Below the pieces are notes generated by a model, which was given only the letters and a program-made list of their open reading frames with translations, was not told where the DNA came from and made no database searches. Positions 22,801-34,222 of a stretch of DNA of 64,000 bases are shown here, piece by piece. The stretch lies in assembly GCA_030770425.1 (NCBI GenBank), contig JASJFT010000046.1:62001-126000 (forward strand), in the 5' to 3' direction. The position numbers and the translations under genes were made by a program. The stretch's first letter is position 1, and the number at the start of each line of letters is the position of its first letter. The stretch is from Darksidea phi. Lineage: Eukaryota > Ascomycota > Dothideomycetes > Pleosporales > Lentitheciaceae.

Positions 22801-25800
22801 GAGGGTAGACCCACCGAGATCATCACTACCTGCCGCCCGCACCGCTTGACAGATTCCACCAATAGCCAATGGTGGGACTTCACTATTTCAGCCCACAATG
22901 GACTTACTTGGACCAATTATTGCACAGGTCAGGTAATGGCACAAACTGAGGGCATAGGACCACACATGGACATTGAATCATTCCCGCGGAAAGTCGGGAC
23001 ACGACAATGGTTCGATACACTACGTCGCAGTGGACTTGACCTAGGTCCGGGCTTTTTCAACCTTGAAAATATCTCAGCTAGTGCCACGAACCAAAAAGCA
23101 AGTGGAACGCTGTTGAATAACAGACACACGGATACTTTCAGGTACCACATTCACCCTGCAACTGTCGATAGTGCCCTTCAGCTATTGGCTGTTGCTTCAG
23201 CCCACGGCGAACCACGCAAGCACCGGACATGGCTGCCAATTGTCTGCGAAGAATTTAGCATGACAAGATGCTCTGTCGATTTTCTCGTAAATGCCTCAAC
23301 TCATCGCATGGGGCCATCTTCCTTGGTCGGAAATGCAATGGGAGTCTTGGACGGCACAGCGGTTCTAAGCTTTCGCGGCTTGAAGCTATCGCCACTAGAG
23401 AAGCCCGATACTGTCGGCGAAATGAGCGCCGCTCGCTGTACTTGGGCTCCAGACATTGACTTTCTCGACATACAAAATCTCATCAAACCGCCCGTTGACC
23501 GCATACAGCATGTGCCCCATTTGGAGGAACTAAGCCGACTGTGTATCCTGCACTCGCGTTTATCTCTACAGGGTATGCATCTAGCCAACCCCCGCTTTCT
23601 GGAATTTCGACAATGGATCTACGACCAATCTGCGCTTTTAGACGCACAGCTGTCCAGGGACGCAAGCCTGTTGACTATCTCCGAAAGCATCCATCAAATG
23701 GTGCATTTGCTGGCAGATTCTCCAGCTGCTGCAGCTGCAGAAGCTCTGAAGCGAGTGTGTTTTCAAATGGACTCGATATTGTCCGGGGCTGTAACTTCTT
23801 GGGAAGCTGTTCTTCCAAGTGATGGACAAGCGAGGATACACGAGTATATCAACGCGTGTGATATGTCGCCGTTTATTCGCAGTCTTGCGCATTGCATTCC
23901 TAATGTCCGCATTCTGGAAATAGGTACCTGGAGAAGTTCTGCCTCACCCCAAGTACTAGATGCTCTGAAGCTGCCGAATGGATCAGTACTTTGCTCAAAG
24001 TACGTTTTCACATCAAGAGGATTCATTTCATCCAAGGAACACCATCGACGAAAGGATTTTCCAAACTTGCAGTACGTCACTTTAGACATTAGCAACGATC
24101 CCACAGAGCAGGGCCTCAACGCTGGGGAATATGATCTCATTATTGCTAGCAGCGCGATAAACAAGACTGGAGACCTGGTGAACATCAAGAAGCTTTTGCA
24201 TCCGCATGGTCGACTCCTCCTTCAGGAGCCTGATTTTGACACCGAATGGATCAAGTATCTTTTCGCCCTTCAAAAGGGACAGCGGAGTAGAGTATCTGAA
24301 GGTGAACCTGGGCTTCATGCCACCATTGGAGGATTGCGATATGAGCTGGCCGCTTCCGGATTTGCATACTCATCAGCCTTGCCCTTGAGAGGTGGATCAA
24401 GTCTTTTCATCTTGGCCCGACCCGATATTCCTCCACAGTCATTAAATCGTATTACAATTCTTCAGGACGAACATACCAACGCCCGGTCGGTGGTGCGACA
24501 ACTGGAAGCCAAAGGATACGTAGTAAATACCTGCACACTGAAAGACGCCCCACCAACCGGCCAGGACGTCGTGTCGCTACTCGATATGGAAGGCCCTTTT
24601 CTCGAAAGCATCTCTCCTACTACTTACGAGCGATTTCAATCTTTTCTTCTTCGGTTGGATAAAGCAGGAATCTTCTGGGTTACGAAGCCCTCTCAACTTT
24701 GCAGCTCTGATCCAAGATATGCACAGATTATTGGCGCTGCCCGGACAATCCGTTCCGAGATGATGATTGACTTCGCAACGTGTGAGGTGGAAAATATTGA
24801 CACCGATGTCACCACCTTGGTGCAGGTCTTGAAGAAGTTTCAAGCCCGACAGGACACTGATGCGCTTAAACCTGACTTTGAGTACATCATTCGCAACGGC
24901 GTCCCTCACATCGGCCGCTTCTACCCTTTTTCTATCCACAATGACCTTATGGTGGAGAATCTAAATGATCCTATACGACTTCATGTCGGCACACCAGGCC
25001 GGTTGAGCACTCTAAAATGGGCCCGACACCAAAACCAGTCTCATCTTCAACCAGATGAAGTGGAGGTCGATATGCACTCAGTCGGCATGAACTTTAGAGT
25101 AGGTGAATCTCTTTCCTCTCCGTGCGGTAGTGCTGACGATTCATGCAGGATATTCTCGTTGCAATGAGCCTTGTCGAAACTGGGCCCCGCGTTTTTGGCT
25201 ACGAGGGGGCGGGCATCATCCGCCGCGTTGGATCGGATGTTACGTCCCTCAGTGTCGGTGATCGTGTGGCCGTCGTCCAGCATTATACGTTTGCAACCAC
25301 TCTCGTCACGCCAGCGATGTTCTGCGCTAAAATCCCTGATGGCTTGCATTTTGACCAGGCATCTACCATGTTCATCCCATACATGACTGCCTTGCACTCT
25401 TTGAGTACAGTCGGAGGTCTTCGTAAAGGACAGGTAAGTCTCTTTAATAACTTTGCCTGCTCTATAGCATTGTACTCATTGTTCCATAGTCCGTACTTAT
25501 CCATAGCGCATGTGGTGGCGTGGGGTATGCTGCTGTGAAAGTTGCTCAAATGCTCGAAGCAGAAGTTTATGTGACCGTAGGAACGGATGAGAAAGTACAA
25601 TTCGTGATAGACAACCTCGGGATCGCAAGAAACCGAATCTTTAACTCCCGTAATGAGTCATTCGTAAACGGAGTCATGCGCGAAACCGGTGGTCAAGGCA
25701 TAGATGTTGTTCTCAATTCACTTGCGGGCGATCTTTTGCATGCAACTTGGAATTGTGTTGCTCCCTTTGGGAGGCTTGTAGAAATCGGGAAGAGAGATCT

Positions 25801-27316
25801 CCTGGGCTTCGGCAAGCTTGACATGAGTCCATTTCTCGCCAATCGCAGTTACTGTTGCGTCGATCTCGATGGCTACGGTGATCAGCCCGTGTTCTTCAAC
25901 AGGTAGGTTTTTCTAGTGTCTAGCTGACAAGAATACTCTTACTGACTTAATGATAGACTTCTCACCAAGGTCCTGGACCTGTACCAAAGAGGACTCATTA
26001 CGCCTGTCCAACCGATCAAAGTTTATAACCCAGACTCGGTGTACGACGCTTTTCGGTACATGCAACCGGGGCAACATATCGGCAGAATATCTGTCTCTCT
26101 TCGTAACTCAGCAGGAACTTTGAAGCTTAGCGAAGAAGTAAAAGGCCGACCAATATCTTTGGAGTTCGACAGCTCAGCTTCCTATCTTCTCGTGGGAGGT
26201 TTAGGTGGGCTGGGACGCTCCATATCCTCGTGGATGGTCGAACATGGAGCTCGTCACCTTATATACCTTTCCAGAAGTGCTAACCTGAACCCCGATCACC
26301 AAAGCTTCATTGCCGAGCTTCACAGTATGGGTTGCCAGGCCGAACTCATCCGCGGCAGTGTGGCGAATCTCGAAGACATTCAGCGAGCTATTCAATCAAC
26401 AGCTCGTCCAGTTAAAGGAGTATTCCAGATGTCCATGGTACTGCGCGATGAGAACTTCTCGAAAATGAAAATTGACCAATGGAATGAAGCTGTCGTCCCT
26501 AAAGTTAAGGGAACGTGGAATCTTCACAACGCCACCTTAGACCTCGATTTGGACTTTTTCGTGCTCTTCAGCTCTCTATCCGGTGTAGTCGGCCAGCCTG
26601 GTCAGGCGAACTACGCTAGCGCAAATACGTTTCTCGATGCGTTCGTCCAAATGCGTTCTCAACTTGGTCTTCCTGCTTCGGCAATTGACATTGGCGCAGT
26701 TGGCGAGATCGGCTTCCTGTCGGAGAATTCAAGGTTATTACGGGAGATGACAAGTCGGGGTTTCGTAGCCCTCAAAGAGCAGGAGGTACTCGACGCGCTC
26801 AAGCTAGCCATTGTGCCTAGGCCAGCTAAAGCTCTCACGAAATGCAATGGCTCTCACCTCGTCGACAACAACAGTTTCGTGGTTGGGATGGGCACCTCTA
26901 TTCCACTCAGTAGCCCGAGCAGTCGATCAGTTTGGCGCCGAGACCGTCGTATGGGCGTATACCACAATCTCTTGGATACCACGGCTGGAAATTTGACGGC
27001 TTGTGCCGATCTCAAAGCCTACATTGCTGGCGCCAGGAATGACCCCTCCATCCTGAAGGGTCCAGAGGCCGGACCGTTTCTTGCCAAGGAGATTGGGAAG
27101 CGGTTGTTCTCGCTGCTTCTGAAACCCGAGGAAGACGTCAATATATCCCATTCGCTCCAGGACCTAGGTATGGACTCACTTGTGGGTATCGAGCTGCGCA
27201 TTTGGTGGAAACAGGTATTTGGATTCGATACTAGTGTACTGAAGATGCTAGGCATGGGGACACTAGAAGCTTTAGGGAAATATGCAGCGGATAGCCTGCT
27301 TCGCGCTACGATATAG
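19844..27316 (+). CDS. Highly reducing polyketide synthase, KS-AT-DH-(MT)-ER-KR-ACP, with apparent frameshift
   Basis: This iterative type I PKS builds a reduced chain from malonyl-CoA. The start is MNGFLKPNGRADMP at 19844. KS has ACSASL with the active Cys (about residue 187), ECHGTGTPAGDP and NFGHTEGSSG. AT has FTGQGAQWPQMG and GHSSGEIAAAYA (about residue 631). DH has DHKVQQDIVFPFAGY, with Gln where the HxxxGxxxxP motif has Gly, and DSALQ. The methyltransferase region (about residues 1325-1525) reads ILEIGTWRSSAS instead of a GxGxG loop and looks inactive. ER has HSACGGVGYAAVKVAQ, KR has LLVGGLGGLGRS and SSLSGVVGQPGQANYASAN, and ACP has LGMDSLVGIEL. There is no thioesterase. Introns lie at 25099-25148, 25434-25489 and 25903-25956. 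KS and AT lie in different frames, and the shift falls in the linker at about 21180-21200 with no usable intron. The coding length (7313 nt) is not a multiple of three. Confidence 0.95.
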
Positions 27317-28155
27317 GATTAGACTAATATTCTATTACCAATACTCTATAAAACGATTATAAAAACGTAGTAAAGGAGAAAGAAATTTAAATATAGAAAT
27401 TCCTAATTACTAACCTACTATTACGTAGAATAGAATAAGATAAATTAGAATAAGTAATTAATAGTAATTTACTTAAATTTATAAAAGAGTAAAATAAATT
27501 AAAAATATAATAATATATTAAATCTTTTTAACTTTTTTAATTATTTATAAATAATATACTTTATAGGTATACTATATATCTAAGTATACTATTAGTATCT
27601 CGACTAAGGCCTATAGGTAAATATTATATAGTTTAATTATATAATAATTAGAGAACTTTTCTAATTCTAGTACGAAACTCTGCCGGCCTCCCCTCCCCCT
27701 TACTTCTATATTTCCGCCTTGATTACTAGGGCGTTCGCCAGCTATTCGGATCCTCTATACTCTACCAAGGACTCGAAGAATTAGGTATCCAGATCGGTAT
27801 TACTAATCATCTATTATAGCCTTGTATTCTGATCGTGAATAAAGGCCTTGTTCGCCGGAGTTAAGACTATATTACTAGTTAGCTATATTCCTTGGTTCGT
27901 ATCCCTTAGTTCTAGTAGTTCCCCTCTCCTATACCCTACCCCCTTCCTCTAGGCCGTATTTTGAGGCTCGTGTCGGATAAAGCTAGTATTAGCTACCTAC
28001 TGGCCGACGTTAAGCGTTCTACTCTTTTTATATATAGTTGAAATTTTAGTACTAGTCTTTAGATGTATGTAGTTTATCGTTGAGTAGAAAAACTCCCCTA
28101 TAATAGTATAGTTACGTAATATAGCTTTTCCTTAAGAAAAATATATATATATATA
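27317..28155. repeat. AT-rich, RIP-like block downstream of the PKS
   Basis: The sequence changes abruptly after the PKS stop into long A/T runs and TA-rich strings. No coding sequence is supported. It is probably a heavily mutated transposon. Confidence 0.65.
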
Positions 28156-28378
28156 TATTATATCTATCTATATAATAGAATACTCTAGAACTTTATTTAA
28201 TAAGGAGATTTCTTAAAAGTAATACTTAATACGATAAAACTTAGGAAATAGAGAAACGTTTAATTAAGGGTAGTCCCTAGGTAGTCTATACTAGGGACTC
28301 TTTCTATATAAATAGCTAGATACTTAGCTTATATAGAAATCAGAGTACTCAACTTCCGATTCTACGCTACACGTGATA
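28156..28378. mobile_element. RIP-mutated LTR related to the solo LTR at 9.7 kb
   Basis: This 223-bp segment aligns end to end with the LTR at 9730-9951. The start TGTCACG has become TATTATA and the end CGTGACA has become CGTGATA. The TATA box and TAGAAATCAGAG...ACTCAACTTCCG are retained. Nearly all changes are C-to-T or G-to-A. No target duplication is visible. Confidence 0.75.
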
Positions 28379-28805
28379 CAGTCCGTATGGGCTAGTTACA
28401 CAAGCAACTGCTCAGTACAGTCTATTCGGCCAATCGAAACCTACGAATGTACACCCCGCCATTTCTGCGCATCTGACTATTGAGGATGGGACAAGCGTCC
28501 ATCCTCTCGCCCCAAAGCCTACCGCCATGTTAAAGAGTACACTAGGTATTTTCAAACAAGTCTAAGACTACTAATACATTCTCCGCTAGGAAAAGGGGCT
28601 CGCTCTCGCTCCGTATTAACACCCTCTACAGCTAGTAGCTAACGATAGGTATAGACTAGTTGTAAGAGTGCCGTCCTACTTGGCTATATCTATAAGATCT
28701 TTGCGAACAAAGGCGCCCAGTCCAACGTATATAAAATCGGAAGCTACTTGAATTACTGCGAACTTGTTTTTCTCGACCCTCCCCACGCCCCTGAGTGCCA
28801 AAGTT
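28379..28805. other. Spacer, mostly degraded sequence
   Basis: The first part is less AT-rich (around 28380-28560) and then mixed. No supported gene. Confidence 0.4.
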
Positions 28806-29169
28806 TTACTGCAGGAGTGCCTTGTTCAAGAAGCCGAAAACTGTCTTTGCGTTCCTTTTCTTTGCGGCGGCGCAAAGTCGGGCAATATGTGACCATTGCT
28901 GCGCCGTCATGCCAGTGCCAGCCCCCGGATCAAAAAGATAAAAGAGAGTTCTCTTGGCCACTAATGCAATCACTCCCTTAGTGGCCTCGATATCTGTGGC
29001 TTTATAGAGATATTAGATAACTTTGCCGCCATCCACGTTCCCTGCCGCCGCTTCACCACCGTAATCGGGACGCGCGGCCTTCCAAGATTCACTCTAGACT
29101 GCATCTGGACAGGTAGGATAGATATGGAAAGAGTCTAAGATATTGCTGTTGTTGTACTCGTCTATGTAA
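28806..29169 (-). pseudogene. Broken unidentified open frame with two internal stops
   Basis: One minus-strand frame from about 29169 to the TAA at 28806 reads as ordinary protein (IFYIDEYNNSNILDSFHIYP, then YKATDIEATKGVIALVAKRT, then AQQWSHIARLCAAAKKRNAK). It contains only a TAG (29094-29096) and a TAA (29013-29015). Both stops could come from CAG/CAA by C-to-T change. I do not recognise the family, and the 5' end is not found. It lies next to RIP-like sequence. Confidence 0.35.
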
Positions 29170-29211
29170 AAGATGGAGAAAATCAGTACCTACTCGATAA
29201 TTCAGCCGGAA

Positions 29212-31250
29212 TCATGGGAGATTGATGATCTCTGGACGGTGGACCCTGTGCAACTCGCGATGAGGCTGACTTCCACTCCGCATCTGCAGTTTCATCAATC
29301 CCCTCCGCGTCAACGGCGGACCATCGTCTTTCTCGCGTATGTAGTATGCGAGATCGCTAGAAGGATCGAATTCCGCATGGCTAATTCCGTTACCCAAGAA
29401 TGCGAACCTGTTTCCGTTGTACCGTATGTCCCAGTCCTCGCCTCGGAACTCCTGGAGGGCTTGAAGGTAGTGCAGGGTACTTCCAGGCCAGAGGGTCGGT
29501 ATACGACCAGCTATAGTGTGATTCTTGTGTCCGGATCGGCAGTTGTCCATGAGGACGGTCTTTTCCATGAATTGTCCAACATGTGCGACAAATTCAGATT
29601 GGGCGGAGGCGGATGGCTGGAAGGAGTGGATTGGCTCGGTTTGGTATCTGTTGACGATCTTGCAGATATAGTCTGCTTGCGCTTCTGCACCAGAGTTTAG
29701 GTTAGCAACGGCTCTTCCACTCATCAAGAGCGATCTCACCTATCGCGGACAGCGTCGGGCCGTTGGCTACTGCTGAGTACGGGCCGAGGAACATAAGGAA
29801 GTTCGGGATACCAGAGACTCCAATGCCCATATATGACTCCGGGTTTGGGGCACTCCAAGTGTCTTGCAGGTTCTGCCCGCCGCATCCAATGATGGGGAAG
29901 CGCGGAATGAAAGACGTGTTGAACCCCGTCGCACATATGATTATATCCGCCTGGTGTTCATTGCCGAATTCATCCACGCAACCGTTTTCTGTGAAGGATG
30001 ACACTCCCGCTTTGACCAATACCACGTTGGGCTGTTTTATACTCTGGATTGCTGTCAGTTCCGAGTGTCTGATACGGAGCGGCATGTCTGTTTACTTTGA
30101 GGTATCCCGTATCTGGGCAGAGCCGGCGGCACCCCACACCCCACTCCGGGACAAGCGCGTCCTCTAGATTCGGGTTCTGGAGGATCTGTTTCATGGAGAT
30201 TTCGAGGTCGCGCTTCAACTCTGCTTGCAACGGGGATTCTGCCAAGTATAGAGCTGACAATTTGTTTAGTGATGAATGAAATCTTGAATGGAACCTAGGG
30301 ATATCTTACGGTAAATGCTATTCATGACACTTTCGTTGTATTTACGTCGCTTTGTCAACTCACCCGGCACATCACGGTACCTTTCGATTTGTGCCGGCGT
30401 GGTTCCATCTGCTCCGCTGCCTATTGTGGGAAGGACCCATAGGGGAGACCGAGCAAAATTGGTGACATGACGCGCCGTCGCTTGGATGTTGGGCAGGATC
30501 TGGATTGCTGAAGCTCTTCACACTGTGAGTTATTCAGATGTTCGGGGCATGATGGGCAATCGTGTGACTTACCCATTGCCTATCAAGGCCACCCTTTTAC
30601 CTTCCACTTCGATATCTTTATCCCAGCTTGCGCTATGGACTAGAGTCCCTCGAAACTGATCTCTCCCTGCTATATCAGGCCATTCCCAGTTGTTAAGATA
30701 ACCAGTGGCATATATCAGAATGTGGCAACGGTCCCTGAATCGTTTCCCATCGAGGTGGCTCAAAACTTCGACCTCCCACTCCCCGCTCCCTTCATGCCAT
30801 CGTGCATGGTCGACAAGGTGCGACGTCTTGATGTATTTGCCGAGATTGTGTTTGTCGCAAAAATGTGTGAAGTATCCCTTGATTTCCGATGAGCCGGCAT
30901 ACACGGACGACCAATCGTGCTTTGGGTCGAACGAGTAAGTGTAATTGTGCGCCGGCACATCGCATGCGCAGCTAGTCAATGTAAGTCGGAGTCAGTTGCC
31001 CGGGTTCCGGACTCATACCCAGGATATCGATTCTCGTGCCAAGTTCCTGAAACCTCCGGGTTCTTGTCATATATCTGCATCCTTCAGCATTCGGCTCATG
31101 CTCCCACGGATGTGTACGCACGGTGAGAGAGAGCTGCTCAAAATGTTTTTGGAGCTTATACGCCAATAGCAAGCCAGAAGCTCCAGCTCCAATGCAAATC
31201 ACTTTGATGGACCGTTCTGAGTGTATTGTTCGGCTTTCCTGAGGATCCAT
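29212..31250 (-). CDS. Flavin monooxygenase, Baeyer-Villiger type
   Basis: This FAD/NADPH monooxygenase could insert oxygen next to a ketone or hydroxylate N or C. Start MDPQESRTIHSERSIK at 31250 is followed by the FAD loop CIGAGASGLLLAYKL. Two close introns enclose the exon NPEVSGTWHENRYPG, followed by CACDVPAHNYTYSF. The Baeyer-Villiger fingerprint FxGxxxHxxxW is present as FRGTLVHSASWD, then KRVALIGNG for NADPH binding. Later exons carry IICATGFNTSFIPRFPIIG and SGIPNFLMFLGPYSAVANGP. A GTGAGA...GCAG intron removes the apparent stop near 29700. The end reads HRVHRPEIINLP at 29212. All introns are frame-keeping, and about 570 aa is normal for the class. It faces the P450 at 32217 across a shared promoter. 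The substrate is inferred to be a ketone of the cluster product. Confidence 0.9.
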
Positions 31251-32216
31251 GGTGAGGGTTAGTCGTCTTGGTTACTTGAGCGGCCCGACTTCACTGCGCT
31301 TGATATGCTAATTGTGAAATTGGGGCTTCCCGACGCCACGAGTGCTAGGCCCACGGAGATGGAGCTTTTCCTCATCTAGCTAGATGAATCATCAGACCCG
31401 AGGGGTTCTCGCAAGGGTCAAGCCGTCCTTACGATGCCCGAAAGTTGGGCTCCATATTATATTTGCACCTGACTAGCACTACATTTCCGAGCGCAAGAGT
31501 TGCGGCTCGGTTTCTCGTCGGGTGGGAAGAGGTGGAGCTGGTGATTGGGGAGCGAGACGACGGTGGAGTGTAAAGGGCGGCCTGCAATGCAAGGAGTGCC
31601 CATGAACGGGCTACTAGTGCGCCAAGATGTATCACTTCGTTGGCTACCTTCCGCGCCCGGGCTGCAACCGTTGGCCTCGTCGTGGCGCGGCGATAAGCTG
31701 ACACCGCTTGGGCCCTGACCGGCCGTGCGTTGCGTGAATTGGTTGGCGGGAACTTATTTCCAGGGATAATTGTGGATCTTTCAGAGAGCGCCATTGCCGC
31801 GCGCTCTAGTAAGGATTAGTGCATCGCACCTTCCTCTTTAGCTCCTACTATCGCGAAGGATTGTAGTAAGCACAGGTCCCTATTGCGTTTTGGATACCCG
31901 CGAGCTTCACGCCATACACCGCTGTATGTAATGTCTCAAGCGAACAGGACACCTTCCTCTTTGAACCCTACTATGGCGTGAGCCATTGCGGCGTACTCTA
32001 AGTAAGGATTGCCCGTAAGCACAGATCCATGTTGCGTTTTGAATACCCGCCATCGCGGACCCAACACCATACTTCGCCCTATGAAGTGTCTTGTGTCTCA
32101 AGCGATACACAAGAGATGTTCAAAGCAGATATCTGCCGAGGACATCCTCATCTACACCCGAGATTGTAACCTGCTCATTTTGTACACGGTCCTCCTACTC
32201 CTTTCGCTTTCTCAAG
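31251..32216. promoter_or_regulatory. Divergent promoter of BVMO and P450, with degenerate direct repeats
   Basis: This 966-bp spacer contains a 121-codon minus-strand frame (31429-31794) that is Ala/Arg-rich and has no domain, so I do not call it. Repeated blocks occupy 31793-32106. Confidence 0.5.
31793..32106 (+). repeat. Interleaved direct repeats upstream of the P450
   Basis: Several blocks occur twice in the same order: CATTGC..GCG with CT-AGTAAGGATT (31793, 31984), CACCTTCCTCTTT (31827, 31950), TAAGCACAG and TTGCGTTTT (31867, 32016), and GTCTCAAGCGA (31933, 32095). The spacing varies from about 120 to 190 bp, so the duplication has been rearranged. Confidence 0.6.
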
Positions 32217-33804
32217 ATGTTGGACAAAGTCCTCGCCGTTTTGGCGGTTGCGTTCATCAGCATAGGCATTCTTGTGATGGTATATCGAGCCTTCTACCAT
32301 CCGTTAGCGGGAATTCCTGGACCCAAATTAGCTGCAGCTACCCAATGCTACGAAATGTACTTTGATCTGATCCTGAAAGGACGTATGCCCTGGCAGATAC
32401 AGAAGCTTCACGATATCTATGGTATGTGAGAATATAACTCAGCCATTAGCTGACCCTAACGTCTCGTGTAGGACCAATTGTGCGCATCTCCCCTGACGAG
32501 GTCCACATTAATGACCCGGCGTTTTCGGGTACCTTTTTTTCCTCTAGCAGTTCAATAAAAATGAATAAGTATGCTGCGCATCAGCATCAATTCGGCATGC
32601 CGGAGTCAACTTTCAATACCATCGATGCAGATCTACACAAGCTCCGCCGGAGCGCCCTCAGCCCATTCTTTTCAAGAAAGAGTATCAACGCTCTGGAGCC
32701 GACACTGGTCGATAAGGTTAATAAAGTTTGCGGTCGCCTACAGGAATTCAAGGATAACAATACGCCAATGGATCTTCGCCTCTTGTTTTCCTGTATGACA
32801 ACAGATGTCATCACCGAGTACTGTTTCCCGAATTGCTTCGACCTTTTATCTACGCGAGATCTGGCACCCGATTGGCGAAATTCCTTTGCGGACGGCTTAC
32901 GAAACTTCCAGTGGCTTAAACACTTTCCTTCCCTTTGGAATGTTCTACGCGCGATCCCGTACAAGGTATTATTGACGATAGCTCCTCAAATGGCTATTAC
33001 TTCCAACTGGGAACGCAGCAACCAAAAGCTCGTTCGCGAAATTGTGGACACATTTCATACCAGGGGCAAAAACGAAAAGAACGTCACTATCTTCCATGAA
33101 CTGCTTGCCAGTGACCTTCCTCAGCACGAGAAAAGCTACGAGAGGCTGTGGCAAGAGGGCTCGGCGTTGATCGGCGCCGGCGTTGAAACTACATCAAACA
33201 CACTGACGGTAGGCCTGTACCACCTTTCACAGCACCCTGATAAGCTAGCGCGCCTAAAGGCCGAATTGGAAGACGCCATGCCTAACGCAGAGGAATTGGT
33301 GTCATGGGCTAAGCTCGAAACACTACCATATCTAAGTGCAGTGGTCAAGGAATCGCTTCGTCGGGCATTTGGATTCTCGTCCCGCCTTGTACGCGTGCCT
33401 GAGAGGGCTACTTTGCAGTACGAGAACTACACATTGCCACCCGGTACCGCAATTTCAATGAGCCAGATGCTTTTATGTTATCATCCCGATCTATTTGAAG
33501 ACCCCTACGATTTCAATCCTGAGCGATGGCTCTCGAAGAATAGCCCTGCCGACATGTACGTTTTCGGAAGGGGTCCTCGCATGTGTGCTGCGCAGAAGTA
33601 AGTTTATATTCTACTCAACATAGCCAGTTACTGATGGATGGCAGCCTCGCCTACGCCGAACTATACCTTGCACTAGCTGCAATTGTACGCCGATTCACGC
33701 TTACGCCGTACGAGACTGACTACTCGGATATTGAGTGTGTCTGCGACGCGTTTTTTCCGATGCCGAAACAGGACACAAAGGGCGTCAGGGTATTGGTCAC
33801 TTAA
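32217..33804 (+). CDS. Cytochrome P450 monooxygenase (trichodiene oxygenase-like type)
   Basis: This is a haem monooxygenase with an N-terminal anchor. ATG 32217 opens MLDKVLAVLAVAFISIGILV, followed by the Pro-rich hinge HPLAGIPGPK. Introns near 32427-32471 and 33599-33645 restore one frame. The I-helix is ALIGAGVETTSNTL, a standard [A/G]GxETT oxygen site. ExxR is ESLR, and the haem loop reads FGRGPRMCAAQ, with Cys retained but Ala where most P450s have Gly two residues after it. That substitution is tolerated in some families. About 490 aa, no lesion. It resembles fungal benzoate/terpenoid-type hydroxylases by layout. It is a likely tailoring enzyme; the position oxidised is unknown. Confidence 0.92.
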
Positions 33805-34222
33805 AATTGCGCATTGCAGACAAATGGCCGATCGTGGCGGCTTTGATGTTGGAATAAGGCAGAGATATTGCTGTCTGGAAAGGCCGCAGATAATCTTATC
33901 GAGTGCATGGGATCTGAATCTAAACTCAATGCCATAAGCAATCTTGATGCCTCCGCCCTTTTATGCACTCTAAGGTTCTACTTGACTCTAATAATTGCTT
34001 GCATTTTCGAATATTGCTGCTTTATCTCCGAGAGTCTATGTAGTAGTTGGGTATTTCCTTTAAAGGACATTGCTGATAGCTTGGGAGCACGTCGCGAGCA
34101 CCAGCTCGGACAAAGACTTCATTCATTCCTTAACCAAACTTCCCGAGTGTATTATACAGCTTTAATTCATAAGTCTCTTCTCTCGTATTTGTAGAGAGTT
34201 TCATGATTCCTTACGCTTAATG
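33805..34222. other. Convergent spacer between P450 and rhodopsin-domain gene
   Basis: 418 bp between two gene ends. No domain-bearing frame; 3' flanks only. Confidence 0.45.

Noticed and set aside
31429..31794. 121-codon minus-strand frame upstream of the BVMO gene
   Set aside because: Ala/Arg/Thr-rich with no domain or splice partner; lies in the divergent promoter.
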